In this document: positions 22,021-34,965 of the stretch, piece after piece
Position numbering within the stretch: the stretch's first letter is position 1
Layout of the letters: each line of letters starts with the position of its first letter
Assembly: GCF_003945595.2 (NCBI RefSeq)
Contig: NW_024104292.1
Span: 806,001 to 870,000 of the forward strand
Direction of reading: 5' to 3'
Length of the DNA: 64,000 nt
From: Pipra filicauda
Taxonomy: Eukaryota > Chordata > Aves > Passeriformes > Pipridae
Program-made: the position numbers and the translations under genes
Notes under the pieces: model-generated
The model's database searches: none
Seen by the model: the letters and a program-made list of their open reading frames with translations, nothing else
What the model was told of the DNA's origin: nothing

Positions 22021-22104
22021 TATCCCCCCCCAATATGAGAAAGAAAGATTACAACACAAAATAAAGAGTGGGTTATGTTATATGATTACATTGATATGAC
22101 CAAC

Positions 22105-22358
22105 CGTATTATCAAGTGTGAATGATGGTCCAGAATATGTTTTAACTCCCTCTCCAACTTCAGCAGCAAGCACTGGTGAATCTTGAGACACTTGAGAATC
22201 CTGGGACTGGGCTGAACACAAACGTAACAAAAGCAACAAGGAACAAGAAGAGCTTTTGAGTTCATAGTGAGCAATGTTTTGTGGCACACCAGAGGGCAGT
22301 AACACTCCACTGCTGCTTGTCTCACCCTTTGGGCCATCATTAACCACTTTCTTCTCAC
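22105..22358 (-). CDS. CEP295: CEP295 coding exon 17 (least certain)
   Basis: 254 nt, open in the frame fixed by exon 16 (phase 1) and ending in phase 0 as exon 18 needs. Encodes EKKVVNDGPKGETSSSGVLL through an LLLLLRLCSAQSQDSQVS stretch to SGPSFTLDNT. The acceptor (gtgttgtag) lacks a pyrimidine tract and the donor (gttggt) is weak. An alternative is an upstream exon at about 22360-22500 in another frame (RAVQVVRNFRKARQGELQIS) with donor gtgaga, but its end phase does not fit exon 18. Confidence 0.6.
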
Positions 22359-23441
22359 CTACAACACATTTTTTGCTCCACTGTACCACCAATTTGAGCA
22401 GAAATCTGTAGTTCTCCTTGACGAGCCTTCCTAAAATTTCTAACTACTTGGACTGCTCTCTGAAGAGCAGGCAAGAAGAGCTCAAAATTTATGCTCTGGC
22501 TTTGCAGAATGAAACGTGGCTTTGCTACTGTTACTGCAATCATTTCATTAAGGTGGGGGGAATCTTTTACAATATACTATTTCAGTGATTACAAAGAAAA
22601 GCAGACATTCCAAGTAGATCAGTGAAATCAGAAATACTGAATTACTGAAGTACAGCATGACTATTAACAACGGAACTGAATCACCTTTGCCATAATACTC
22701 TTACACATAAAAATAAATAATATGAGTATCTGTGCAAAAAAAGCACCACAGCAGCACCCAAAAAATGCAATTTCTGCATTCAGTGCTGACAAGCACCTTT
22801 AAAGTCTGATAACTCTATGACTGTAGATGAATTGTCACAAACAACTCTAAAATATGTACTCTTATTTCCAGAAAGAATTTTCAAGAAAGAAGTGCTAAGT
22901 GTGAAACTGAAATGAAACTGAAGTGTTTTCTCCCAACTCTAAGAGGGCTGTTAGCGACAGAGACATGAAGATAATCACATCTGGAACACCACTCACAGGA
23001 ACCATTAAGGATGAATAATGAGAGACCAACATATTGATATGTAATGAAGGAGAACTGTGAAAGAGATGTATGTATCAAATCTAGTCACTAGTTTCAGGCT
23101 CACTTACTAAGGAAATTAGGCTTATGCCATCAAACTGTCCATTTCATCTGCTGGGTTACTCTGTAATTCCCAATTACAATTTGGATTCTATCAGCCAGTT
23201 CTAACCAAACTGGATTGGAAAGAATATCAAATGTCCAAAGTTCCCAAAACTCATTTTATCATGCATTAGGGGCATAGTACAAGAGAGCAGTTTGGATCTT
23301 AGTCTCACTGGTGTCACTTAGGACAACATCACTTTAGCAGTTACCTGCCCTCTCTGGCTGCAACCAGCTGATTATTTTGTGGAGCACTTGTAACCACTCA
23401 GTACTGAGCACAGGGATTCATCCTTCCCTAACCACAGAAGT

Positions 23442-23660
23442 ACAGAATCACAGAATGCTAAGGGGCTGGAAGGGACCTTGAAGAGCATCTAGTTTCAAAT
23501 CCCCCTGCCATGAGCAGGGACACCTCCCACCAGACCAGGCTGCTCAAAGCCCCATCCAACCTGGTCTTGAACACTTCCAGGGATGGGGCATCCACAACTC
23601 TTCCGGAAAACCTGTTCTAATGTCTCACCATCCTCACAGTAAAGTCCTTAAGACATTTTA
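23442..23660 (-). mobile_element. CR1 LINE 3' fragment
   Basis: The + strand reads the reversed tail 'cagaatcacagaatgctaag', then 'ccatgagcagggacacctcc' and 'cacttccagggatggggcat'. Minus orientation, 5'-truncated, in CEP295 intron 16. Confidence 0.85.
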
Positions 23661-25724
23661 CAATTCAAACATATCTGCATCTAAATTTTGGAGGGTTGAA
23701 GTTATCTTTCTTCCTGGAAGACAGAAATAGAGCTAATTATAAAAGTTTCTTTAAAAAATGCCTGTTACTCAAGGACAATCTCATATCAAAGAAAAGTCAC
23801 CTGTGCTGATAAAGCATCCAAAAAGATTTACCAAGTTTACCTTTTTATTTTCAGTGTTTGTTTTGAAAAAACATGTGAGCAGTGATAGGATTTGTGCACA
23901 TCTATTGGTTCTGTAACCATGAAAGCAGTGCAACTTCTAAGTTGTAGAGCCTTACATTATGTGGTCAAAGGTAGAAACCACCAAGAATGCAACTTCAAAG
24001 AATAAGGTCAAAGATCACACACACAAAGCACTCATTTGCTCTCACTTTTAGAGACACAATTACACCTTGAAAACATGGGAAAACTGCAAACACGTCCTGG
24101 TTAGAATCAAGTAGCAAAAAAATGTTCAAAAAAACAAATAAAAAATAATCAAAGTTACTATCATAAACAACAACCTAAAATGCACCTTAAATTCTTCCTT
24201 CAGAAACTTTATATTTAAAGCACAAGGGACTGTAGATTTTCTTGCTGAAATACCACAACAGTTATTGAAAGTATCACAGGGAGCCTCACAGCCTACAATT
24301 ATAAAGATATTACTGGCAGTTTGGTTGTTGAACTGCTCAAGAGAACAATCCTCTTACACAAAATCACAGAAAGCTTTGGGGTTTTTCTCTTTAAATACAG
24401 ACGTTCAAATAAAGTTTCCTAATCCTCTTACATAAACTATTGCACTGGTCATATAATACTCTCAATGTAAAAAGACACTACACCAAGATATTTTATATTA
24501 ATTCAAAAACAGCGGCTCTAGCAATGCTTCTACAACTTACTCAGAAAAATACAAGCCTTTTCTTCAAATATTGTTAAAGGACAAAATTCTTCAGTAATAA
24601 TTTAAGTTTAAATATAGATATACTTCAAAAGGACTATTCTGAGAAACAAAAAAAGCAGCTGAAAGAAAATGAGCTTCGATGGAATTGGAAATGATGTCTC
24701 AACACAAACTAAATGAACAGCTAAAGATTAGAGGCAGTGGTGAAATTTCTAGCAAAACCAGATATGTACTACACAGCTGTACTGCTTGTAACGCTGTGCA
24801 TATAAATGCTGCCAAGTTTCTGAAAACTCCTCTGCAGCTCTAGTAATGTATTAATTCATTTTAAATGGATACTGAAAACTGTCCTGGACCATGCAACACT
24901 GTCACCTTGTACTCAGTTTCAAATTCCTTTAGTCAGGGTTTTACAAATTTTGTCTAACAGTTCCCAGCAAGTCAGGTATAGTATTTTTCAATTAAACAAA
25001 CTGCATTTCAATATGCAGTAAACTTGAAGAGAAGCAAGTTGCATTTGAAGAAGCATTGCAATCGAAAGTACTGGAGCCTTTGAGTTAAAAGACTGGAGAG
25101 ACAAACTAGATTTGTATAGACAGGGAAAAAACAGTAGGAAATAAAAACCTTGACATCTACTTGTTAGTCCAATCTCTTGACAAACTTAGTAGCCTGTTTT
25201 CTTTGTTTCCCTAAGACTAGCCATCTTTGTCCCTTTATAAAGCCAATCAAGTTACCCATAACATGTTTAGTAGGTTTAAACATCCCCGTAACAAAATTAT
25301 TTTGAACATTCCCAAACCACTTTAACAAAAGTTTTCTTGATAACTGAACAAACTGTTTTATTTCATGGAATCAGACTTTGTCACAGCTGGACACAGCCTA
25401 TCCTCAAAGGTGTGATGTCCAATAAGAGCTCTTAATGAACAAATGGACAAGAACAGAGTTGAAGTAATCCTTACATTATTGCAGTATTTTTCCTTTTGAC
25501 ATACTCAGTGGAACATGTAAAAAGTGTATAGTGACTACTAGAAAAGCCAAGGCAGAATTAATTTGTCTGGAATTCAGGCAGATCAGACCCTTGAAAATTC
25601 CAAGTGTCTGGCTCAACTCCAGCACTGTGCTACTTTCACAAGCTGACAGTCAACACTAATGCATTGTAAGTTGGTAGACAGAACTTCCTAATAAAACAAG
25701 AATTGCATATATAAAATAATTACC

Positions 25725-26003
25725 TCTCACTAAGCAGGGCGATAGGACACGAGGAAATGGAATGAAGCTGCATCAGGGCATTCAGACTGGACATTAGGAA
25801 AAGGTTTTTCATTCAGAGGGTAGCCAGTCACTAGCACAGGTTCCCCAGGGAACTGATCCCAGCACTAAGCCCAACAGAGTTCAAGGAGCAGTGGGACAAT
25901 ACTCTTAATCACATGGTTTAGTTTTAGGTAATCCTGTGAGGAGCAGGGAATTGGACTCGATGATCCTTATGGGTCCCTCTCAACTTGAGATATTCTACAA
26001 TTC
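25725..26003 (+). mobile_element. CR1 LINE 3' fragment
   Basis: Contains 'gactggacattaggaaaagg', 'caggttccccagggaactga', 'ggactcgatgatccttatgg' and the 'attctacaattct' tail. Plus orientation. Confidence 0.85.
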
Positions 26004-26585
26004 TCAATTTTCATGTCTGTCACACCTAATAGATTATTCTTTCAAAGTTGTTTTTTGAGCTTGATGACGACCTCAGTCTTCTATTTTTTGTCTCAACTGT
26101 ATTTTTAAGTAATTTCTTATATGCACTAATCTTTCAGTGGACATCTACATCATCACGTTAGCACTCCAGAGTTCTTTTTAAGCTTTAATTTCCTTTTTGT
26201 CAATACAGGGAATCACTGGGTACTGAATCAGAAACACCAGTGGTCTGTGTGGTCTGCTCCCACCTGCTAACCTTTACAGACAATTCTACAAGTTGAAGAT
26301 AAAAAGCACATGCCTTGGATAAGAAACTGTTGACTAGCAATGAACAGTACTGCAGTGTAGACTTGTTACTAGAATGGTAAAAAGTAAATAGTAAAAAAAG
26401 ATAAAAAACTCATTCACTCTGAGACGTGCTTATTGAAACATCCTTTTTTACACTTAAAATTCAACAGCATTTAAATAGCACTGCATGTCCTTCAAGTCAG
26501 GTCATATTCTACAAATAAACAGCAATAAAATCAGCACTGCTGAAAGGAATTCATGTAATCCCTTGAAGGAAGAGGATTTCCTCAC

Positions 26586-26807
26586 CTGAATCATATGAAG
26601 TTTCAGCTGCCATCATCAGCAACTCTTGTAATAATCTCCCTGATGGTTTAGTTTGCCTTGGACTTCCATTAGAGGTTTGTTCCTCATAGTTTGTTATGCT
26701 CAAGGGTAACCTGCCCTCGCAAAAAGTGGGACTGTAGCACTTCACATAAGCAAATTCCCCAATGGTTGAAACAGGGGAAGGTTCTCCACCAGCATAATCT
26801 GCTTTAT
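26586..26807 (-). CDS. CEP295: CEP295 coding exon 16
   Basis: 222 nt, acceptor aaatccag, donor gtgagg. Encodes KADYAGGEPSPVSTIGEFAY, then SGRLLQELLMMAAETSYDS. Phase 1 to 1. The stretch reads as a short amphipathic helix near its end. Confidence 0.9.
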
Positions 26808-27571
26808 CTGGATTTAAAATATTTGTAATCAGTTTAGGTATAGAAAGGAAGTGTTTTGCACTTAATGAGGAACATTAAGATGCACATTCTACGCTACAGA
26901 AACAACCAGCTGAATTTGTACGGTCTCCATTTTAACTAAATTAGCCCCAGCAGGTCAGTAAACACTTTTGCATCACAGTCTAAGAATTATACAGGCTGAA
27001 AGATTATACAGGTCATACACTTATCAAAAAATAATTTCTAGCTCTTCCAAATTATTTCTTCCAAAAAAATTCAAACAAATTTTTCCACACAGCAAATCCA
27101 CCAAAACTTTCAGTAATTTCTCCAAATCTAGAGGTATTAGAACTTCTCTGCTCTGGTTTAAAGATTTCTTTTCTCCCCAGCCCGGACCACACAACAGCCC
27201 TTTTCTGGCCACCCAATCCAATAAAAATCCCATCTTTTTACTACCTATCATAACTAATGGTTGGATAATATAGGAATTTACCACCTGTGGATTGTGATAA
27301 TGGGATTATACTGCTAAGTGTAAGTTACTAAACCAAGAGCTTTTAAGAAAATAAATATATTCTTCAATCAAAACCTTCACCAACAAAACTTGCTGTCTAA
27401 TCAAGATACCAAATTGGTCCAACAAGAAATAAATGTTTACATTTAGAAAACATCAGTTTGTTAATTAATGTTCCTTATGAAGAATTACAAAGACTGCATA
27501 CAGACTGTAACAAATATATTTATAAAATGATAATTGCTTGTGTAGTTGCTCTCCAAATTTTTTATAGTGTT

Positions 27572-27735
27572 TTGTAATAAAAAAAACCCCAAACACACGC
27601 ACACACAAAAAACCCCCAAAAACAACCAACCGACTAACCAAAAAAAACCCCAAAACAACAATAACAACAACAACAACAAAACAAAAAAAACCAAACCAAA
27701 ACAAAAAAAAAAACCCAAAAAACAAAAAAGATGGT
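27572..27735. repeat. A/C-rich low-complexity tract
   Basis: Runs of aaaacccc, acacac and caacaa words. The Lys/Pro/Asn-rich and Phe/Val/Leu-rich ORFs over it are composition artefacts. Confidence 0.8.
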
Positions 27736-27942
27736 CTAAAAATTTCTGTAGAAACTTGATACTAAACTCCTTATTTGAAAAACTTCACAGTCACTTTCCT
27801 GGTATGCTCAAAAGCCAAACCTTTAAACATTATCCACCAACTTCAGCTATTATTTCATAATCAATCATCTCACAGATTCTTCAGGAAAGATTAAATTCCT
27901 CCAATCTACTTCTTGTAGATTATTACATATTTTATATATTAC

Positions 27943-28095
27943 CTGCAAAAGAAAGGTTGCAACTCTTTGGTGTGTCTATCTCTGGTATAATACTAAGTTC
28001 ATGTTGTTCCAAACCAAGCCCTAACTTGACTCTTGTCACAGGTGGTTTGGAAGATCTCCATTTCTGTTCTCTACAGAGAATTTTCTCAGATTTTT
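27943..28095 (-). CDS. CEP295: CEP295 coding exon 15
   Basis: 153 nt, acceptor tgttttacag, donor gtaata. Encodes KSEKILCREQKWRSSKPPVT and RVKLGLGLEQHELSIIPEID. The KPP..VKLGL.LEQHELS.IPE patch is conserved in vertebrate CEP295. Phase 1 to 1. Confidence 0.93.
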
Positions 28096-28123
28096 CTGTA
28101 AAACAAAGTTTTGTATGTTGCAA

Positions 28124-28156
28124 TTAGATAGATAGATAGATAGGATAGATAGATAT
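28124..28156. repeat. GATA microsatellite
   Basis: Tandem tetranucleotide gata with one interruption (gatagataggatagataga), in CEP295 intron 14 just upstream of exon 15 on the minus strand. Confidence 0.9.
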
Positions 28157-28241
28157 AAAATTAACTTGGGCAAATTGAAGAAAACTCCATCTGAGCTGTA
28201 AAGCAATAAAAATTGTAACAGGATATAACATACAGCCTTAC

Positions 28242-28413
28242 CGGTTTGCTCAACTGGACCAATGCACTGCGAAATCATTTCACTTCCATGAAATTTACTC
28301 CTGCTGCAGTTTTCTTGCTGGTAGTTTTCTGAGACTTTGAAAAAGTCAGTTCTATTAATCCAGTCAGGTTTTTGTGCCTCTGTGATTTCTTCATTTGAGC
28401 ATATATGTCTCAC
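28242..28413 (-). CDS. CEP295: CEP295 coding exon 14
   Basis: 172 nt, acceptor cccttctaag, donor gtaagg. Encodes VRHICSNEEITEAQKPDWIN to SQCIGPVEQT. Phase 0 to 1. Confidence 0.9.
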
Positions 28414-29362
28414 CTTAGAAGGGCAGGAGGCAAATGTATGTAAGATTATATTTATATTCATTTATCAAACAAGAACTTTCTTGTGTGTGTATTCCATGCA
28501 GAATAAAATTGAACATGTTGAGAAAGTAGTTCAAGTATGCAAGATACCAGACAGATTTGCTTAGCTCACAGAAACATTTGAATGTATAGGTATTTTACTT
28601 AGCTCTACAAACCTAATGTGCTAAAGCACAATTATTTACATTTTCAAGACCTTTGTTAGGTTAGATCAGAATACTCAGCATTTTTAATAGGAACAATTTC
28701 TGAAAAGTCTGCTTTTAGTTTTTCAGCTCCTAAATTCATGAATTTTAGCTGCTAGGAGACTGAAAAATCAAAAGACAGGAAGTACAGGGAACAATTATTT
28801 TCCTAAAATACCTTCTGCTTAAAAAAAAACAACACAGGGGGAGGCAAAAGGAGGCTTTCTAGAAGCTCAAAAATAAACTTCGATTTTTCTTCAGTTACTG
28901 AGAAAAAGCAAAGTCAAGACTGCAGCTGCCAAACCAATTTCCTAGCGAGTACACACAAAGACAAGCTTTAAAAATAATTTATTCAAGATGCTTATGATAT
29001 CCTTTCAGGTATTGCTTAAGTATTTTTAATACAAGAGCTGCTTTTCACACAGAGCTGCATTTATAGAGATGAAGACTGTACCTGCAGATATTTCGGACAA
29101 TCTAACAATTTCAACAGGCGTTATGTTCAGAGACCAAGCACAGGCATTCATAGTATTTGTCAGACTGAACAAAACTGTGCTCTTGGGGCTTACAGAGAAG
29201 AACTACTGATTACAAATCACAAGTCCTAATTAAAATTTTGATTATGGTAAATCACCTAAAACTATCAAGACTCCATGGGATACTTTGCTAATTGCTAGCA
29301 TTCACGCCTAAGCTTGATCACCTACTGGATGATTCCCCATGCAAAGCATTTATAAAGTTTAC

Positions 29363-30449
29363 CTGCTTGTTCAAAAATTCTTTCAAAGCCTCTTGCTGTC
29401 TCTGCATCTGTTCCTTCAATTTATCTTGCTTCTGTAAAAGTACTTGTTCTTGCATTTTCTGTCTGGAAAGAAGAGCTTCTCTTTGTGCATCTAGCTTCTC
29501 TTGCAAGTCTTTCAAATACTTTTGCTGAGCTTGGATGCTTTCTGATGAGGCCAACACTCTGTCCCTTAAATTCAGTATACTAGAGTAATTTAACAAAGAT
29601 GCATCTCCCGATTTTGATATCAAGAATTCCTCAACACTCTGGGCTTTAGATTCTTCATGCGCTAAAGTCATGGGCTGAGAAAGACTGAAGGGTTTTTCAG
29701 GGCTTGTTTTGCTGGTGCTCTCTACAGATCCCTGCTGATAGGCCAAAGAATCAACTGAGGCTGTCTGAACTATACAAGACCCCTTTGTTGCTGGTATGAG
29801 GGGTATCTTAAGTGGAGGCTCTTCTCCAGCTTCTATCTCTGTTTGATGATAAGGTATCTTCTGAGAAGACTCTTTTAAGTGTACTGTTTCTGGAGACTCC
29901 AAGGAACCTTCTGCAGGCAACAAAAATCTAACGTGTTGTTGTCGGTGTGCTTCTAGTTGTGTTCTGATTGCACTGACATCTTTTGTGACTGACCCTGGAG
30001 GCAACTGGAACTGAGATGGTTCTGTGATGTGATTACTGGAGGTTTTGAACATTCCCACTTGTTCCTGTGAAGGACAGTAACACGGCAAGTGAAACTCTCT
30101 GTGCTTCAATTTTGATGCTTCTGGAAACTGCACAGGTTTGCCAGGACAAATATTATGTGTTTGCTCTTCTTGTTTCCGTGAAGATGGTTTTTCCAACACA
30201 TGCAATGTTCCTGAAAGTGCTGGTAATGACCGCGCATATTCTTGGGCATTAACTTGTTCCAATGCCTGGTACTGTGTTGGCGGCACTCTTTGCCTCTGTA
30301 GGAGTGGTTCTGAGACAGGCTTTAAATTAATTGATTTTGTTTCCATTGAGCTTGAAGGTGTTGCAGAAGGAGACAAGTATCTGTGCTTCAGTGTATTCTG
30401 ATACTCCTGTAGCTGCTTTCTAGCTGCTTCAATAGTCTGTTTGTGCAGC
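29363..30449 (-). CDS. CEP295: CEP295 coding exon 13 (large central exon)
   Basis: 1,087 nt (362 codons), the longest exon. It begins LHKQTIEAARKQLQEYQNTL, matching human RLHRQSVETARKQLLEYQ, and ends with a Gln/Lys/Glu coiled coil (KMQEQVLLQKQDKLKEQMQR) to FLNKQ before gtaaac. The middle is Ser/Pro/Gln-rich and poorly conserved. Phase 2 to 0. The corresponding central part is far longer in human CEP295, which probably accounts for much of the size difference. Confidence 0.95.
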
Positions 30450-30570
30450 CTCAATAGAAAGACAACATGAATCTTTTCAGAGTGATGTAAAAAGAAACAT
30501 CAATTTCAATAATTAAAGAAATTCAAATTACTTTGAAACAGGCTTACATTTCATAATGGCATTTATTTAC

Positions 30571-30668
30571 CTATTTTGCTGTAGGAGACGTTGTTGAAAG
30601 TCACGAACCATCTGTAAACGGCTGTCTTCTCTAGGACTCCTAATTTCTGATACAGTAGTATTTCCAGT
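30571..30668 (-). CDS. CEP295: CEP295 coding exon 12
   Basis: 98 nt, acceptor ttgattag, donor gtaaat. Encodes TGNTTVSEIRSPREDSRLQM and VRDFQQRLLQQN, matching human HRQMIRNYQHQLLQQNR. Phase 0 to 2. Confidence 0.94.
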
Positions 30669-31306
30669 CTAATCAAAATAAAGTAATTATAATTTTAATT
30701 TAATTTTGCACATACACAACTAACTCACAGAAGTCTATTACAGGAACAACCTTAAGCTGTATGTTCTTTCTCCTAAGTTTACAGAAGCCACTCTGTATCA
30801 CCACTTGAAATCAGTGAGATTTCAGCCTGAGGCAATGAAACTAAAGGAGTTCCTGGAACAGATGGCTTACAGCTACAGTCTCTCTTGGCAAGTCGAGCAT
30901 ACACCATCAAAGCCAATGGTGCTCGCAGCAACTTAGCTCAGAGATAAATGTATCCAGCAAACTCAGGGAGCAACAATCCAATAGAGCTGCACTGCCAAGA
31001 CAATCAGGTTCTCAGAGGAGAACAGGTTGTGCAAATGATTCAAGCTTTTCTATTAAAAAAATCACCTTCCTTCAACATCCTCCATAAATTCCTCTCCTAT
31101 AAGTATCTGCTTGAGATTTAGATAGACAAAAACATACAGATAGATTTTTTTAGTCCTTTTCTTTCATTACTATTTCTTTTTTCCTTCTTGAAAAAGATTA
31201 TGACTACATGCATAATTATTATGTGACTCTATTTATATTGTACTAATAGGTATTTTAAACACATAGGCTGCCCCTGGGACTATGCATAGGTAATACAGTA
31301 GTCAAA

Positions 31307-31570
31307 GTCACAGAATCATAGAATATCCTGAGTGCAAGGGACCCACAAGGTCAGCAAAGTTCAACTTGTGGCTCTGCACAGGATAGATAGCCCCAAGAGT
31401 CACACCATGCGCCTGAGAGCATTGTCCAAACGCTTCTTAACTCTGTCAGACTTGATGCTTTGAGCACTTCCCTGGGGAGCCTGTTCCAGTGCCCAACCAC
31501 CCTCTGGGTGAAGACCATTTTTCATACTATATAACCTAAACCTCCCCTGACACAGATTCATGCCACTCCC
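31307..31570 (-). mobile_element. CR1 LINE 3' fragment
   Basis: The + strand starts 'cacagaatcatagaatatcc' (reversed tail) and holds 'ttccctggggagcctgttcc' and 'agtgcccaaccaccctctgg', the well-known conserved CR1 3' text. Minus orientation, in intron 11. Confidence 0.88.
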
Positions 31571-31764
31571 TCAGATCCAGTGATACCATGTGAAATACAA
31601 GCCTCTAGGTTAGAAAAAGAAGCTTCAATATGTACAAATTTCTGTTACAGCCTAAGAAATAAAAACTCTCTTAGTTGATATAATTTAAAATTGGCAAATA
31701 GCATTCTTGATTTTTATTATAATAATAATTAAAAACCTACAAACAATTTTCTACAACTCTTTAC

Positions 31765-31977
31765 CTTATGCTCCACTTGGTTTTGCTGATCTGTAGAAGG
31801 AAGACTGTGGCTTTGTACCAGCTGACCTTGCTCTTCCTCTTCTTTTTTTTTCCTAGCCTCCTCCAAGCAGGATTGCATTTGGATCTTCAGAAAATCAGCC
31901 TCCAGGCGTGCTTTCTCTTCTTCGATTTGTTTAAGCAAGGCCAGCTGCTCCTGTTTCTGTTGCTCTATTTTCTCATG
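31765..31977 (-). CDS. CEP295: CEP295 coding exon 11 (coiled coil)
   Basis: 213 nt (71 codons), acceptor ttcaatag, donor gtaaag. Encodes HEKIEQQKQEQLALLKQIEE and EKARLEADFLKIQ, matching human QKQLELLEQIEQQKLRLETD. Continuous charged coiled coil, symmetric phase 0. Confidence 0.95.
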
Positions 31978-33407
31978 CTATTGAAAAGAAAAACGAGGGT
32001 GAATCTCTAGAACAGAATGACAAAGAAATCAGACCCCTCATACACATCATCACGCACAACTTTATTCCAAATTACAACAGAAATCCTATTGCTTGTGAAA
32101 GGCATTTCCAAATTGCAAGAGGCCTTTAAAAGTAGTTCCGAAGTTTACAAGAATGATTTTATTTTACTGGCTCAATATTTTTAACAGTCCCTGAATCCTC
32201 AAATTAACAGAATGGATAAAATCAGGATCTAACCATTCAAGAAACATTATGATTTTCCAGAGACTACAAAAGAAGTCCTTTTCTTAAATTGACTTCAGAA
32301 ATCTATTTTGCATTGTACAGAGCTTTTCATCACATTTAAGTGTGTTAATTCAAGCCTTACAAGACTTCTGAAATAGCTTTGAGAGCACTCATAAACCTCT
32401 GAAGTAGTTTGTTTATTTTGAATATTGTTTATTCTCGTTCCATGTACCTATCAGCTACAATTCACTTAGATCCACGCAGAGCAACAGTATATATGCTTTT
32501 AGAGTGGAAGCAAAGAAAAATTTCAAAGCACTGGCAAAGATGAAACGGACAACAGCCTTTAATGAGCCAGTTTGAACAGGGACATCAGGAAGAGGAATGT
32601 GGGAAAAAGCTGGACCTGAGAACAGTTAATGTGGACACACTAAGACACCTGATCAGGTGTAAAGGGGGAGCAAATGAATGTTAAAGAAAGTAGCCACAGT
32701 TTCATAGAGGATTTGCGGTTGTGTTTTTTTTCCAAAATATTACTATTTTGTCAAATTTTCATTTCCTTTACTTCTGAACTTAAAACTCTACAATTTAACT
32801 CTGCACTAAGACCTAAATTTCAACTTTTAATTGATAAACTACCATATAGTGGCTGGTAGGTCTCTAGGGGTACAACAAAAATGAAAATATGATACATATA
32901 ATGAAATAGTACCCGAAGTTATTATTTTCTAAATATAATAAATGTATCGTTTCCAGAGACACAAAAAGCTTTCTGCGTTTGTCTCCTAGTTAATTTTTAA
33001 AAAAATGACTCAAGGTTTGTATGTTTTTCCTGCTAGTATAAACACAATCCCTTAGACTTTCCTCCAGTATTACACAGAGTTAGTAAAGTTTTCAGTTGTG
33101 TATTGTTGACTATATCCTCCCTTTATAAAGCAAAGGTATTAATGTACAATTGGGATTCTCATTTAAGCACAAGGTTACATATCTTGCCTATAGGACTTGC
33201 TAGATTTTAAGAAACTGGGGTTTTCCACTCTATTCTAAATTCCAGCTACAGCTTCATAATTTTTAAAAAGTATAGCAAAAGTTACAGTAAAATTTTAACT
33301 GTTAAAAGCACCTATCACTGCTGTATAACCTGAAGCATTTGAAAGTCTTCTGTAAATCATGTTTTTTACACTGTAGCTGAGATAGTAATAGGTACAGACA
33401 CACTTAC

Positions 33408-33532
33408 CCACTTCTGTCTCTCCTCTTCCATCCTAATTTTAGCTGCCTCTTCCATTCTGATTTTAGCTGCTTGTTCTTGAGGATGGGTTAGAACCGAATT
33501 TTCATCTGCAACTATATTTTCCAACGTAGAGT
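33408..33532 (-). CDS. CEP295: CEP295 coding exon 10, with internal 24-nt duplication
   Basis: 125 nt, acceptor gtattttag, donor gtaagt. Encodes STLENIVADENSVLTHPQEQ, then AAKIRMEE twice in tandem, then ERQKW. The human protein has a single AARIRM there (SVLLHPQEAAARIRM). Phase 1 to 0. Confidence 0.94.
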
Positions 33533-34740
33533 CTAAAATACACGTTATTTAACTGTAATGGCAGTCAGAAAGAGCCTTGGATCTTCTTTACATTTTGCTT
33601 CACAGTTACCCAATATCTCTAAACAAAATGCTTAAGCTGCTCTTAAAAATATCTCCATCCCACTACTCTGCCTGTCTCCATAAGTTAGAAAATCAAGTTT
33701 TTATATTATTTAAGTCTTTAATGGCCCTTTATCACGTGTCTTTCTTGAATATACAGTAATGGCCCATCTACAGTGGGACTGAAGATGACTTCTAACAGAT
33801 TACTTGGGAGCCCAGGTAGCAAGATCATCCTCAAGAATCAAAAGCCACACATTAACCTCTTAGAACAGAGAGGGTCTAAAACTGGCATTCTCAGGGCAAA
33901 TTATCTAACATTTGGCTATCGCACAAAAAGCAAGTCTTAATCCTGTATTATTCACTTCAAATAGCAGCACACTTTCCCCCAAGGCATGTTTTCACTCATG
34001 CTGGACCCTCCAACCCCCAGGTGTTATGCTGGCATATCCACGTACATGATTGAACTAAATTTCTCTAGAGTGTTTTACAAAACAAGCACCCTACAAGAGC
34101 AAAAAGACAAAAAAAACTTGCCACAACTTGATCACTTCAGAAATCCCACATGGCATACAAGATCACCAACCTCTGCACTAGCCTAACCAGAAGAGCACAA
34201 AGGATAAAAATGGGAAGTAACTCCAAGATGATTTGGCTGCCAAACAAATTGGACTGTCTAATTACTATGAATTCCAATTTTACAAAAAGCCATTTCAGAA
34301 TGGTGCCTAGAAGCAGAAAAAACCCACACACATCAGCTCATGCTTATCTTGTGCAGTTCTAGCTGTGACTCTCTCCAAAGAATCTGGCTTTTTTAGTTCA
34401 ACAGGTATAGAACTTCAATGCCCCGTTTTGCACTTAGAATCCTATTCCTGGAGGCAAGCACCTATTAAAGCAGGGCAACACCAAGTGTGACAACAATTTG
34501 GGTGAGACTTAAAAGACAGAAAGGTATTTTGGACATTTGTTCTCCACAAGGTCTTAAAGTTGGCAAGTTGGACATAAGACCAAAAACCAAAACCTCTCCT
34601 ATTTGTGGTTTCAACAAATCCACAATGCTTTGTGGGCACAGATAAGAAAACTGTACTTTCAGTCAACATGCCAAAACACTAACACTGAAAGTTCATTAAA
34701 CAGTTTTGTCATAGTCCCCCCTTAAGTATGTACTACATAC

Positions 34741-34965
34741 CTTTGGCTTTACATACTGTGTTTTTCTGCTGCTCACTGTCAAGTTCTAAATCACATAATG
34801 GTCTCTCTTCGCTAGCAATTGTGCCTGATTCAATAGTCTCAAATTCACTCTGACTCTCTTTCTCACATTTTGATGTCCACTCTTCTTTTTGGCTTCTAAT
34901 CTTTTTCAGCAATTTCTTTAAAGCACGTTTTGACCAAGGTTGGCAAGTTTTTGCCTCTTCTTGAT
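34741..34965 (-). CDS. CEP295: CEP295 coding exon 9
   Basis: 225 nt, acceptor ctttatag, donor gtatgt. Encodes QEEAKTCQPWSKRALKKLLK, KIRSQKEEW and IESGTIASEERPL, the last two matching human KIRSQKSLW and VESGTIASEER closely. Phase 1 to 1. Confidence 0.95.

Noticed and set aside
21735..22064. 109-codon + strand ORF
   Set aside because: Falls within the CR1 fragment at 21355-22020; the frame is interrupted and repeat-derived.
27465..27860. Poly-Phe/Val and poly-Lys/Asn ORFs on the two strands
   Set aside because: Products of the A/C-rich low-complexity tract.
27300..28160. Possible CRISPR-like or array structure from the repeats near 27.6 and 28.1 kb
   Set aside because: These are simple sequence and a GATA microsatellite in vertebrate intron DNA, with no spacer/repeat organisation.
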